NCBI RefSeq assembly: GCF_000006405.1
Contig: NW_003211193.1
Span: 189,328-249,143 of the forward strand
Direction of reading: 5' to 3'
DNA length: 59,816 bases
DNA from: Perkinsus marinus ATCC 50983
Lineage: Eukaryota; Perkinsozoa; Perkinsida; Perkinsidae
Both the position numbers and the translations under genes were made by a program. Below are positions 34,206-44,305 of the stretch, one piece after another (the stretch's first letter is position 1; every line of letters begins with the position of its first letter). The notes below the pieces were generated by a model, which worked only from the letters and a program-made list of their open reading frames with translations, was not told the DNA's origin and searched no databases.

Positions 34206-34420
34206 TGGAGTTTCACCCGTGACATGAAAACCACTAGTGAAAAATATATTTTACATTTGCCTTCGCGAAAAACACATATGAGCAGTGAATAACGCGTAAA
34301 GCACATGATGTTTTTTACGTATATTTGTCCGGTGTAGTTCGCCAAGAATTTTCAACTCACTTAATATCGCGTCCTTCCTATGAAGTTTTACACAACTTCA
34401 CGTAAAACGGGTGAAGTTAT
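34206..34420. mobile_element. 'GTTTCACCCG' MITE copy upstream of IST1-B
   Basis: ATGGAGTTTCACCCGT at the left, ACGGGTGAAGTTAT at the right (imperfect inverted ends). The inside has TTCGCGAAAAAC-type words. It starts about 45 bp from the IST1-B start codon and may lie in its promoter. Confidence 0.6.
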
Positions 34421-34565
34421 AAAGCCAGCAGTTATCAAAATACGGCCACCACAACAACACCGATCAGCATAGCGGAAAAATGCAGTATGCTTCTATAATG
34501 GTACCACCCATCTACGACCACCAAAAATCCGTTAGAGGTGACAGCGGAGCGACGCACAGGTCACA

Positions 34566-36348
34566 CTATGAATCCTTCAGTTTATTAAATCTCTGCAGGA
34601 GCTCGTCAAATTCAGCGTCCTCGTTCTCTCCTTCGCTTTTCTTGTCGGCAGACAACCGCCCCGGTCCACTCGTCACACGTGACGGGCCTAGTAAAAATCC
34701 TCTTCGACAATTCAAAATGAGTAAAAACACTGAATGTCTGTTTTGTAAGGTTACATTATGAGAATTTACACACGATTTCTGATAATGTTCAAAATCCAAT
34801 GAGAATTCCCCCCAAAAGATTTTCAGAATTTTCATATTGTCACCGACACATGTAGTTGCCCATGTGCGTATTTTCCCCCTCCCCCACACTAACGTTGAGA
34901 TCCAGAAAAACTATAATCGTCTAGCATTGCTCTTGAGACGAGATCATCGCAACCTACTTGGTTTCCTGTTGCTATTGACCGATGTCCGAGCCGGCCGAAA
35001 CACATCATTCTCCTCCTCCTCGTCCTCGCCTGGTATTTTCTTACGGAGTGACGGAGGCAAAGGCGGCGCGAAAGGGGACGGGCTGGGAATGCTGGGCCGG
35101 GAACCTGGACCATGCGAGTGGACAGCACAACGACAAGTTATAGTATTACTCGTACGACGTGAAGCACCATGCGAGCTGGTCTCTGACGGGGCCTTACCTG
35201 GTGAGGCGTGCCCCGCGGGCTCGGAGTCTAAAAAGGGTTAGTGACATTTCATCATACGTATTTGCATCTTACGTGTTTTGCTAATGGAATCCTGCTCTTT
35301 TGCCAAGTCGTCAAATTCAATTTCGTCCAATTCTGGATTCGCCACAAAACCGCTAGTGTCCTTTTCCGGGCTCGAAGCCGACTCCGGTAAAACTGACAAC
35401 TCCCATAGCTTCGCTCCGCCAATCGACCTGCGGCCTTACCAGTAGGTTCACTCGCACTAGGAGAGACCTGCTGTTGATTCTGCGTAATATTCGCGAGCGG
35501 GGTCGTTGATATCGGGGAGGGAGGCAAGACCGAGACATTCAACGTTCCAGGAGCCGCAGCTAACTTCTCCTCAATACTTGGCGGACGCTCCCATTCCACC
35601 TGAAAAAGGTTTCCAGGCAGCAACACATCTGGCTCACATCAAACTTGGTGGCTATCTCTTCTAATGCATCTAGCACCATATTCTCGCTCGGCGGTGCTAT
35701 GGTCAGAAGGCCTAGAGAGAACAGACCATACCATAATTCCCTCACATCGTCTTCTCATATTACCCACAAGCTTTGGAGCTACATCTTGAGTGGAATTATC
35801 TATATGTTGTTGGCACCAAGTACGACCGTATTTCAAGTCGAACTGCCTCACACAGTTGGCCATCTCTGGAACCGTCAACCGCTTCTCCGCATAGATTAAC
35901 GTGGCGACCGGACAGATAAGGTCGGGCGGGCATTCCTTTAAAACGCATCATAACAACACTCTCTAGTCTACTATCACCTTCGACTGATCGATGTATTGGA
36001 TTCTCGTATAAAGCAGCTCACAGTGCGTTTCCAGGATATCATAGGCGCTCTCTAATTTCTGATTAGCGATCAACTGCTCAGCCTTAATCCGAGCCTTTTC
36101 CTCTCGCCCCTATAGAGCCACCACGATAGACTAAGGGGATTCACATCCAATCATACTACCTGTCGGAGCATCTCCGCTATCTCACGCTCTGCCACCCGCT
36201 GAGACTTTATCACTTTGTTCCGCTGTAGTGTGCACCGTTTGCCCGCCAGCTGAAAAAGACCAATCATCATAGGGCAGGAAAGGCGAGATGATTCCACCTG
36301 CAGGTTAGCCTTGCATGTGGAAGCTTTCCAGCGGTCGAAAATGCCCAT
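34566..36348 (-). CDS. IST1: IST1-like ESCRT-III regulator, paralogue A
   Basis: Ten exons: 36298-36348, 36160-36249, 35978-36109, 35764-35935, 35638-35711, 35440-35599, 35273-35392, 35198-35227, 34958-35104, 34566-34687. 1098 nt, 365 aa. IST1 domain: MGIFDRWKASTCKANL, AEREIAEMLRQ, REEKARIKAEQLI, YDILETHCELLYTRI, CPPDLICPVATLIYAEKRL, FDLKYGRTWC, APPSENMVLDALEEIATKF. Then comes a Pro/Ser linker with an acidic block (ELDEIEFDDLAKEQD), and at the very end DAEFDELLQRFNKLKDS, matching the human MIM tail DIDFDDLSRRFEELKKK. So two MIT-binding-like motifs are present. The start is the internal ATG at 36348, because exon 1 then matches paralogue B in length (17 codons) and a 48-nt intron follows. The 8th intron holds a MITE. 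Confidence 0.88.
34765..34889 (-). mobile_element. hAT-like MITE in IST1-A intron 8
   Basis: Right end reads CCCACACTAA. Shared core 'catattgtcaccgacacatg'. The left end is degraded. Confidence 0.65.
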
Positions 36349-36525
36349 GACGCTCTTCTTGAGAGAAGACATCGAACGAACGATCCACTGGAAAACTGCA
36401 CAACTCGAAGATACCGCGAGGGTGATTCGAACCTGGGTCTCAGCGAGCCATTGTTTCGGTTCAGCTGAACCTATTCCAAGCTGGCTCGATGAGCATTGTA
36501 AGAAGGCGTCATACGAGCCTAGTAG
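36349..36525. other. 5' flank of IST1-A
   Basis: Includes an in-frame upstream ATG at 36372 that would add eight residues (MSSLKKSV) to IST1-A. No other feature. Confidence 0.4.
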
Positions 36526-36770
36526 TTAATGCATAGTAAGCTCTTGTGAGTGTAGTTCGACCAAATCAATTCGCACATTTCCACGACTGATCGATCCGTT
36601 AGAGAACTGCAAGAGAGCAAGATTTTCGATATCTGCACGTGTGACGAACTTGTTGGTCCGTCCGCCATGAGGGTCGGTATCAGGGTGAGTATCCATATTG
36701 AACACGACGCACACCAGATAGAAGAGGTACAGATAGTAGATCAGATAATAGGGAGCCGATGACCAGAGGG
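36526..36770 (-). CDS. Possible exon with one membrane segment
   Basis: Open frame ending TAA at 36526-36528. It encodes a hydrophobic helix (YYLIYYLYLFYLVCVVFNM) followed by DTHPDTDPHGGRTNKFVTR and a polar tail ending SQELTMH. It looks like the last exon of a membrane protein, but upstream exons could not be joined. Not recognised. Confidence 0.35.
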
Positions 36771-36890
36771 AGCGTATTACAACTCAGCGGATTACTCGAT
36801 AGCTTGATTTCCCGTTGGAAACGCCTGACACAGCACCGGACACGACGACTAGAGTGTATGCACTAAACCGAGCAGTTACCGACGAGATGA

Positions 36891-37480
36891 TCAGTATGCC
36901 AGTCTTCCCAATATTTGTCCGATGTTGTCGATCATATTTGGTATCCTCGTCTGTAGCGCTTCCTCCCCCGGATCCTCGAAATCTAACTCGGTAATGAACC
37001 TGAGACCAGAGAGATAAACTTGGAGGATTATTAACTTTTCCTTATGAAATATATGAACCAATACGTAGCGATTGTCAGTGAGAACCACGTTGTTGAGACT
37101 TACTCAAGTTGAGACACCATAGCTATAGTTAGGAATAATTCTTCCTTTAATGCTCGATCCTCTATTGTGATGCGTCTACTGTTCGTATATTTGTAGTACC
37201 TTCAGGACGCAATGTCTCATTACATTCATGAACTTATTCCCAATAGAGCTCCCAATACTGACCATCCGCTTATCAATGACATCGGAGTGCTCTTCCTCAA
37301 ACTCCACTTTTCCAGAGAGCGCTGTAGTACAGTGAGAGTAGTCTTGAACAATTTTCGGAGACGACGGTCGCTAGTTGTCCGCGTCAATGCCAGTCTTGGT
37401 GCATCATTATCAAGTAAAGGGCTGTCAACTGCCATACCTGATTCGGAAACACAATCAGTAAAACAACTATATGACCTACA
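36891..37480 (-). CDS. Unrecognised gene, partial exon model
   Basis: Blocks in order: DSPLLDNDAPRLALTRTTSD (~37430-37340), VEFEEEHSDVIDKRMVSIGS (~37310-37240), RRITIEDRALKEELFLTIAM (~37180-37110), and FITELDFEDPGEEALQTRIP ending RLAY with TGA at 36891-36893. The junction between the last two blocks (GA|G, GTAAGT...CTCAG) is convincing; the earlier ones are not resolved. The protein would be soluble and acidic. Confidence 0.35.
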
Positions 37481-37795
37481 TTTCAGCATCATGAGATAAC
37501 ATGCAGTCAACGCAACATATCATTGAATTGAGAATCATACAGTGATATTGTCTGTATGTTGTCTGTACATTGAACCACTAGATATCAAGTTGTTTGCGGC
37601 ATCTTTCTCGGATCATATGGTGTAATCGACAATCATGTTTCCCCCGGCAGTGCGATGATTGCAATGATCATTCTTATGACAACTAGGATATTTCATACGG
37701 ATGAATGAAATGACTTTTCCCATGCCTTGAATTCGTTTGTAGTCCGTTTCACTTAAATTTCCCGTGAGGGGGGCGGGGTAGTGGCTACAGCAGTT

Positions 37796-37829
37796 GCGTG
37801 TGCGTGCGCGCGCGCACGCGCGCGCGGGT
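37796..37829. repeat. Alternating purine-pyrimidine (GC/GT) tract
   Basis: About 34 bp of GTGCG(CG)n(CACG), a sequence type able to adopt left-handed Z-DNA. It lies about 100-135 bp before the transposase start. Confidence 0.8.
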
Positions 37830-37930
37830 TGCATGAGCCTGAGGGGCCGGCTTCAACATTAGTCATGTTGCGCTTCGAGCCTAGCAGTCCCAGGGACAGG
37901 TTGGCCGTCAGCTTTGCCTCGTTTTTCTCC

Positions 37931-40309
37931 ATGTCTAAGAGGCAAATACCCATCACTGGGTTCCTCGCTAAACGCCCTCGAACTGGCGCCCCCGAGAATA
38001 CAGAGCCGAAGCCTCAGGAAAGCCACGAAGATGCGAAATCTTCCTCTGATTCAGCGAGCGACGGTGAGGCCGGAAATGGTAACGAAGAGACTACCGCCCC
38101 TACTGCTTCTGTGCCACTCAACTCGATGGATCCTGAGTGCGACAAATCATCGGTCGGAGTTCCGGGACTCTCGCTGTTAAAGCGGGATGGCCCCACGCAG
38201 CCCAAATGCTGTTTCGACAAGGTCGGCGGGCGAGCTTTTGTTGCTGCATGGTACAAGAAGTTTCCCTGGATTGAGTACTCGGAAGCGACGAAGCGCGCCT
38301 ACTGCTATCCCTGCCGCTTTTTCCGGAAGATCCCTTCCAGAACATGGTGTATCGATGGCTTCGCTCACTACAGGAAGTCAGAGCGCATTGCTGCGCATGG
38401 CGCCAGTGAAGAACACAAGGCTGCTATGGAAGCATGGTCACACTACCGAACCGAGCGTTCCACTGGAGAAACTGTTGCCACTCGGCTAGGTGAAGCTGCT
38501 CGGGCTACGGTTCTAGCCAACAGGCGCCGTATTCTCTACTGCCTCCAAGTTGTCCTTTTCTGTGCTATCCAGGGAATCGCCCTCCGTGGTCATAGCGAGG
38601 ATCGGGCTGACCCTGATGACAAAACGAACTCCGGTAACTTCCTGGGGATCCTAAAGCTCGTCGCTTCTCATTCGCAGGCTCACCGGGAGCTGTTTGAGGG
38701 TCCTCGTAACAGCCGTTACTTGTCCCCCAAGGTCCAGAACGAACTCCTGCATCTCGGGTCTCAGTGGGTCAGAAAAAAAATCAGTGATTCCGTCAGTGAT
38801 AGCAAGTATTTCGCACTGATATGTGATGAGTCCAGAGACAACAGTAAGACCGAACAGCTCTGTATAACAGTCCGGTATCTACGTCCAGTATCGAGTCCCA
38901 ACTCGACTTCTTCTGCACCTCTGGAACTCGCTGAGAGCATTCTTATGACATCGGCCTGTGAAGCGCTCACCTCGGATTTCTTGACTGAGTTGATATACCG
39001 CGGATTGGTCGAGAACAATATCTCCGTCGCCAATTGTGTATCAACCTCGTTTGATGGCGCGGCGAGCTTCTCCGGTTCGAAGGCAGGCGTGCAAAAGCTC
39101 CTTCGAGACAGGTACGCCCCGCTTTCTATCCATGTTCATTGTCTAGCACATCGTGCTAACCTTGTTTTAACTTCTGTTTGTCGAGAAATACAGTCCATTC
39201 CGTTACTGTTCGATACCCTTCAAGAAGTATACATATTCATATCGAGCGCTGCTGTCCATCCGCAGTGGATGAATGTTCAACGCCGGATGTACCCTCATGA
39301 GCCTCCTCGCGAGTTGCGAGCGCTCAGCGAGACTCGATGGAATGCTCGCTACGAATCGGCCAACATCATGTGGCTACGTTTGAAGGGTATCTATGAATTG
39401 TTAGACTTAATCATCGATAACGATGTGCCAGATAGAAGGGCCAAGGCTGACGCGTTGAGTCAGAGGCTGGACGGGACATTCATCATCGGACTGTCGATGA
39501 TGCGATGGGTCCTCCAGATCATGAGCGCCTTCACCATCGAGATGCAGAAGGTGGACTTTAACTTGTCAGATGCTATATCTCGTGCCGTTGATCTGGACAA
39601 ACTTCTCCAGCGGCCGAAGGTGGGAGAGCCTGATGAGATATGGGAAGATGTTATCGTGGGTCCGGCGAAGGATATGTGCGAGGAGCTGGAGGTCGATTTC
39701 ATCCCCCAGAGACCAATTCGACGCGTACGGGCTGATCATGGACCGAGGTGCGAGGCGGACTACCGCTCTATCTTCATCAAGGTCTGCGACGCTCTGCATC
39801 GGGAGATGCAGGATCGGTTTCTGGGTGAGGAGCGGCAAGCCTTGTATGACGGTCTTGACGCGCTGAATCCGGCGATGGGAGACAAGTTTCTACAAGCGTC
39901 ACCTCTCATTCGCATGGCTCAACATTTCAAAATAATCTCGGACGAAAGTTGTGCTGTCTCCGGCTTGCTTGCCGAGGTGCGTACCTTACGTGACTCTCTG
40001 AATCGTGTCGACGGCAAGCCTGCCAGTTTGATGACTCTCCTACATTTCCTCAACCAACGGGAGCCCATTTTTCATAACGTGTTCCAGTTGGCGAGGGTTT
40101 GTGCAACCATACCAGTTTCCTCTGCTCAGTGTGAGCGCGGCTTTTCTGGTGTCCGTCGGGTAAAAAATTTCATGAGAAGTAATATGGCGCATGCCCGCTT
40201 GTCCGATCTAATTGTCTTGCACTTGAACCGTGAGCTGGCTTCACAAATCAACGAAGAGCAAGTCGTTGATAATTATCGTGACGCCGCGGAGAGGCGCGTA
40301 AAGTTGTAA
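37931..40309 (+). CDS. hAT-superfamily transposase with TTF-type zinc finger
   Basis: Single intact frame, 792 aa from ATG 37931; an upstream ATG at 37865 would add 22 residues. The order is typical of TTF/DUF4371 hAT transposases. An N-terminal KRQIPITGFL resembles a PCNA-binding PIP box. An acidic low-complexity stretch (30-60) precedes a TTF-type zinc-finger region with YCYPCRFF (~125-131). The RNase H-like core has Asp299 in CDESRD, Asp375 in SFDGAASFSG, HCLAHRANL (404-412) and the conserved W470 in SETRWNARYES. The C-terminal hAT dimerisation block has Glu735 in SAQCERGFSG. All three putative catalytic acids (D299, D375, E735) are present and no frame break is seen, so it may be active or recently active. 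Terminal inverted repeats were not securely found. The 3' candidate near 40590-40621 (reads CAGGTACATGGGCGTAACC in reverse) has no clear 5' partner. Confidence 0.88.
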   Translation: MSKRQIPITGFLAKRPRTGAPENTEPKPQESHEDAKSSSDSASDGEAGNGNEETTAPTASVPLNSMDPECDKSSVGVPGLSLLKRDGPTQPKCCFDKVGGRAFVAAWYKKFPWIEYSEATKRAYCYPCRFFRKIPSRTWCIDGFAHYRKSERIAAHGASEEHKAAMEAWSHYRTERSTGETVATRLGEAARATVLANRRRILYCLQVVLFCAIQGIALRGHSEDRADPDDKTNSGNFLGILKLVASHSQAHRELFEGPRNSRYLSPKVQNELLHLGSQWVRKKISDSVSDSKYFALICDESRDNSKTEQLCITVRYLRPVSSPNSTSSAPLELAESILMTSACEALTSDFLTELIYRGLVENNISVANCVSTSFDGAASFSGSKAGVQKLLRDRYAPLSIHVHCLAHRANLVLTSVCREIQSIPLLFDTLQEVYIFISSAAVHPQWMNVQRRMYPHEPPRELRALSETRWNARYESANIMWLRLKGIYELLDLIIDNDVPDRRAKADALSQRLDGTFIIGLSMMRWVLQIMSAFTIEMQKVDFNLSDAISRAVDLDKLLQRPKVGEPDEIWEDVIVGPAKDMCEELEVDFIPQRPIRRVRADHGPRCEADYRSIFIKVCDALHREMQDRFLGEERQALYDGLDALNPAMGDKFLQASPLIRMAQHFKIISDESCAVSGLLAEVRTLRDSLNRVDGKPASLMTLLHFLNQREPIFHNVFQLARVCATIPVSSAQCERGFSGVRRVKNFMRSNMAHARLSDLIVLHLNRELASQINEEQVVDNYRDAAERRVKL

Positions 40310-41178
40310 CCGCGTGCAAATATTTCGTATTGAAATAGTGGAACACTCGTTATAACCTGTGGCCAATATTTTCTGGAACCTTTTACCTATCACAATCATA
40401 ATTTCAAGAACTCGTTGTCGTGTTGTGAGTAGAGTGCTCGAAGACGATTGGCAATTGTTCCTCAGAAGAAACAATTGTCATGGGAGAATCGTCCTGCCCC
40501 GGGATTCCAGATTCCTACCGTAGGAAGTCTTTCCCTCTTCTGCAGAGCGGCCCCCTTCATTTTTTACCCGCCCCCGAATGCCCCACCTCAACAAATTACC
40601 CTGGTTACGCCCATGTACCTGAAGGTAGTAAAAGGGGTATAAGGATGGGGAGAAGACTTACCGAGGTAAAACTTCCACCACGGACGTACAATAGTGAACT
40701 ACCAGCATCTTGGACGGAAACGTCGAATACCGTGAAATAGTAACGCTGACATGATAAGAATAATGCTAAACGAATTGATGCGGATGGATTAACGCAAATA
40801 CTATCAGCACATGACCATGTGAAACTAATACCGTAATACTACCATTAGAGATATTACCCTACATAATTACCATGAAGCGCGTTCTTCATAACCATACCAA
40901 AGCATCACCTTATCCACATTCATAAAAATGGGTTAATGAATAACTATCGGGCTCAACAAATAATGCCATCGTGGATCAATCGTATTGATTCAATAATACT
41001 ACCTGGATTAGGAACTGGTGATGACGTTAGTTAGTGTCCATAAAAAACAACGACCACGAGACCAGATGTGATCAAACGTAGAGTGCGTTGATCTTGATGT
41101 ATGTGACCGAATGCTTAGCAAATGCTAATGTTGCTGAACTGTCCTAGATTTCAGACTTCGACTCACATGGGGGGGCCA
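40310..41178. other. 3' flank of transposase, no gene
   Basis: Probably the remainder of the hAT element up to about 40.6 kb, then AT-rich unique DNA without coding frames. Confidence 0.45.
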
Positions 41179-41231
41179 GCACGGCCGTAGGCCGTGCCAA
41201 CAAGGCTCAGAAAACGCGGCCGTAGGCCGCG
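41179..41231. repeat. Twin hairpins with a shared GGCC-GTA-GGCC core
   Basis: 41179-41197 is GCACGGCC GTA GGCCGTGC (8-3-8). 41215-41231 is CGCGGCC GTA GGCCGCG (7-3-7). The same CCGTAGG core recurs near 41970 (CTCC GTA GGAG). Confidence 0.85.
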
Positions 41232-41429
41232 GATCACGTCACAGAATTTGCGTGCTGCGAAAATTGGGCGTGCGCGATTGCTGGTGTCAGCAGGCCCGGT
41301 CGTTGGTGACAGCTGGCCCGCATCGCCTAGTATTATACAATCTAATGTACCACTATTATTTGTTATCATTATTTCATTCTTTCAACCCTTCTTTCTTGAC
41401 CATCACAAGGCTGCCGTCTGAGGAAGGCT

Positions 41430-41890
41430 GCCAAATGCGGCAAGAACAAAAACATCTACCACAACATAATTATCACGCGTACCCCCACCGCAATGACTCT
41501 CAACAGTATTATCACCAATAACACCACTACTAAAACCAGACCAGAGGGCGACCACTAATATAACGACAACCACGCACGGCGACTACAAACAACCAACAGC
41601 ACCAACAACAACAACAAGAACGACGACACCCACCACCACTACAAGAAGAAACGACAACCTAATTACAGGTAGTACTACAACATCGACCGCAAGCGTGATT
41701 ACTACCAACATTGCCTGAACAACGACCTCAACTACAATACTACAGTCACAATCAGCACCACAAGCACATCAATCCCCATTGCAACAAGAACCACGGCACC
41801 GAGTCGGTGCCACCGACTACCATCAGAAGAACAAACAACATCCCAAAACATAACGACTACTACAACTTCGACCTACTATTATTCCGCACT
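41430..41890. repeat. AAC/CCA-rich asymmetric tract
   Basis: The plus strand is dominated by CAACAACA, CCACCACCA and ACGAC words, with hardly any G or T runs: simple-sequence-like DNA. The open frame running through it (41711-42148) reflects this composition. Confidence 0.6.
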
Positions 41891-42259
41891 CTGGAGTCCA
41901 CACTCCACTTCCAGAACGAACCAGTTGCAAAAATACTCAAATTGCAGGAAGTGCATGGCAACTTTGCCCTCCGTAGGAGCTACAGATCCCCCGGAGCGAA
42001 GCAACGGGATCTGCTAGTACTCATAATGCATGCCGACTCGGCATTGCCGAGTATCATTCTCAAGGATATCCGAAGCTTTTCATATCAATTTCATATCTTT
42101 GCATATTTTCCCGCCGTGGTTCAATCACAGTGCAATCACGAAAAATGACAATTTGCCATTTTTCGATGTTCATGAGAATCATCACTGCCATTCTTTTTTG
42201 CGAATATTCGGATATCAACGAAAAGGAGTATCTTGTCATGACATGACAGTCATGTCATG
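41795..42259. repeat. Cluster of perfect hairpins
   Basis: 41795-41811 (8-1-8, GGCACCGA G TCGGTGCC); 41983-42013 (8-15-8, CAGATCCC); 42030-42044 (7-1-7, ATGCCGA C TCGGCAT); 42139-42165 (9-9-9, CGAAAAATG); 42237-42259 (11-1-11, CATGACATGAC A GTCATGTCATG). All arms match exactly. Confidence 0.85.
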
Positions 42260-42508
42260 TGACACAAATCCGCGGATCAACCGATGTAGTTGCTGCACCC
42301 ATGTCCATATCCATGGGTTCACACATCAATGTTCACTCGGCCACGCATAACATCGTGCCTCAAGACCTCATGAGCCACGCAACACAGAAAAAATGAAAAA
42401 GAAATGAATGCATGTTAATTCACGTCTCAGCTATCGAGGAGCCTTCACCCATCACAGTACCTGTCAAGAGCGAAGAGTGCCCTCGGAACTCAGAAGGAAG
42501 ACACTGCC

Positions 42509-42821
42509 GACTGTCATGACAGTCCGCAGAGAAGAGGACTCCTCTTAGAGGAGGGAATCAGCGTTACTTTCTGCCCCAGCCTGCGCGTTAGGAGTATCGT
42601 TGACGCCGCGAAATAACTCTTCGCGAATGCGAAAATATCGTCCTAAGTAGAGCACAACATCAAGGTCGAGGTAGAAGATCCCCGTCTGAAGCAAACTGTG
42701 AGACCATGTTTCCGCGAACCGTTTGAGTTCCAGGCTAGTCTCGCAGTTGCCGCATGGGAACGCGAAAAACTAATGAATTTCTATTCCGAAGTGAGTTGCG
42801 TTGCATCTACGTAGTACGTAG
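42509..42821. repeat. Perfect palindromes within and around the RIIa-like gene
   Basis: 42509-42524 (GACTGTCATGACAGTC, overlapping the stop codon), 42539-42553 (CTCCTCT T AGAGGAG, inside the last exon) and 42807-42821 (CTACGTA G TACGTAG, intron). Confidence 0.85.
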
Positions 42822-43229
42822 TACGCACACTCCGCGAACCGAATGACTATCTACCACGGCAAGAAGCAGAGCACAGAGAAATAGACTCAATCAGTTCTCG
42901 TCGATTAGAGAAGGCCACTCAGGAGTCCATGGGCGTCACCGCCAGCCATAACGTTACAAGCACATAGTGATGCGCACCGGCAAGCTTTGGTTCTAATTAC
43001 CGGCTGGTGCAACAGGTTTGCAGCAATAAAATCGTTCAGGACTTGCCTCAACTCGGGATGAAGTCTCAGATACTCCTCATGCTCGTCTCGCAGCTCTTCC
43101 TGCAAATAAACACATTATGGCCCAAGATGTTCTTCTGAGGCGTATTCCCACCTCTCTCTCACAAAACACCTGGCGTTGTTCGCAATTGAGACCTTCTAAT
43201 GGCGATACCGCGTCTTCCGGGCCGACCAT
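42514..43229 (-). CDS. Small RIIa/DPY30-like protein
   Basis: Three exons: 43170-43229, 43001-43099, 42514-42642. 288 nt, 95 aa. It starts MVGPEDAVSPLEGLN at an ATG. The core EEYLRLHPELRQVLNDFIAA plus NLLHQP, joined across the second intron to DDIFAFAKSYF, matches the short helical 'YL..HPEL..ll.dFl.alL..kPdDi..FA..YF' unit found in RIIa-like and ciliary proteins. That unit forms a dimeric docking surface for amphipathic helices, for example in flagellar radial spokes. The tail (RRLGQKVTLIPSSKRS) is basic. Intron 2 is 358 nt and contains a 7-1-7 palindrome (42807-42821). The splice joining HQP to DDIF strongly supports the model. The exact partner is unknown. Confidence 0.72.
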
Positions 43230-43326
43230 TAGAGGTAATTCGCCAACTTCACCTTAACCGAGCGCATCAATTTGGGTTGGCAAACACAACACCTCGAGAA
43301 GTGGAGAGAGACGAATGAATGATGTG
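43230..43326. other. Short spacer
   Basis: 5' flank of the RIIa-like gene. Nothing recognised. Confidence 0.4.
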
Positions 43327-43638
43327 TTACAACTCATCCGATAGAGAAGGATCCCCTACAATTGTGAGGGAAGGGTAACTATTAGAGAGCGAACGTATAA
43401 TGTAATCCCATTCATCAAGTATTCTATGAGCTACCGTAGCTACAGCTACGAATATGAGAGTGAAACATGGAGGGATACCATTATGAACGATTCTGTTTCT
43501 GTTGATGTATAGCATTAGATCAGGAGCAAAGTTATAGATATACTCCCCCAGTAGAAGTTCGTATTTTGAGGCGCAATTTAAACACGTATATGCTAAGAAT
43601 ATGTGGAGAAAATTTTTCACCAATCTTCGACTTCTCAC
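43327..43638 (-). CDS. Hypothetical exon ending in a stop
   Basis: Open frame without ATG, ending TAA. It encodes YELLLGEYIYNFAPDLMLYI, then a hydrophobic stretch (PPCFTLIFVAVATVAHRIL), and ends LTIVGDPSLSDEL. It could be the last exon of a membrane protein whose upstream exons I cannot place. No family recognised. Confidence 0.25.
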   Translation of the reverse strand: MRSRRLVKNFLHIFLAYTCLNCASKYELLLGEYIYNFAPDLMLYINRNRIVHNGIPPCFTLIFVAVATVAHRILDEWDYIIRSLSNSYPSLTIVGDPSLSDEL

Positions 43639-44305
43639 TAACTACGAAGAGTTAGGCCCTGTAACTTGGGGGTCATATCAGGTAAAGCATAAGTACATAC
43701 CTTCCTGAGCCGCAAGATGATGCTCGTTGTGGTGTCTGTGCAGGAGTCGAAAAACCGGATATGCTAAGAATTTGTGGAGGGGTGTAGTCGTGCCCGATTG
43801 TGAGCAGCCATCAGTAAGTAGTTTCACCATGATAATGGCAAGCCCTATACTTCTATGAGAGTAACCTTTTTCTCAACTTTCAGAATCTCAAAGTTTCAGA
43901 GCTCGGTACTAAGAATAGTTATAGAGCCTATTGTTCTACTACGTCCTCCATTAGCGCTGTATTGACCACTCAATTCGCGGTCATCAAACTGATGTCTATT
44001 ATTTACTCTTGCGCGGCAAACCCCAATAATCGCGACGCCCCGCGAGATCCATTGACCACCAAAACACTATTCGATCATATCGCCATCGAAACTTCTAGTA
44101 GGCGCTAGTTGACTGCTAGCTGACGGCAAGTGCTGTGCGCAGTGATCCTTACTGGTCCAAGCCAGGCAGTCGGAAAAAAGAGCGAGAAAAAATGCAGTGG
44201 ACGATTGCACTACCGGCAAGATGAGCTCTTGCCCGGAGGTAAAAATTTGGCCGTCGGTTGACTTCAACTGAGCAGTGGAAATATACGTACGTCTGTGATC
44301 GTTGT
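43639..44305. other. No gene seen
   Basis: 3' flank of transporter A and unassigned DNA. 'ccacaaattcttagcatat'-type words recur near 50, 43610 and 43755. Confidence 0.4.

Noticed and set aside
36418-36450. B-box-like GGTTCGAATC on the minus strand
   Set aside because: The bases around it do not form a T stem and no tRNA body precedes it.
37781-37930. Upstream extension of the transposase frame starting with GTG
   Set aside because: It translates the GC tract into ACACARARAR and has no ATG until 37865. The protein-like N-terminus starts at 37931.
37200-40621. A possible terminal repeat pair for the hAT element (TAGTACCTTCAGG near 37192 and its inverse near 40617)
   Set aside because: Only 13 bp with a mismatch. 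The flanks are inverted rather than duplicated, so it does not behave like a target duplication.
41795-41811. GGCACCGAGTCGGTGC, identical to the last hairpin of the Streptococcus pyogenes tracrRNA/sgRNA scaffold
   Set aside because: Only this 16-nt hairpin matches; the rest of the scaffold, repeats and cas genes are absent. Many other unrelated perfect hairpins lie around it, so coincidence is the better explanation.
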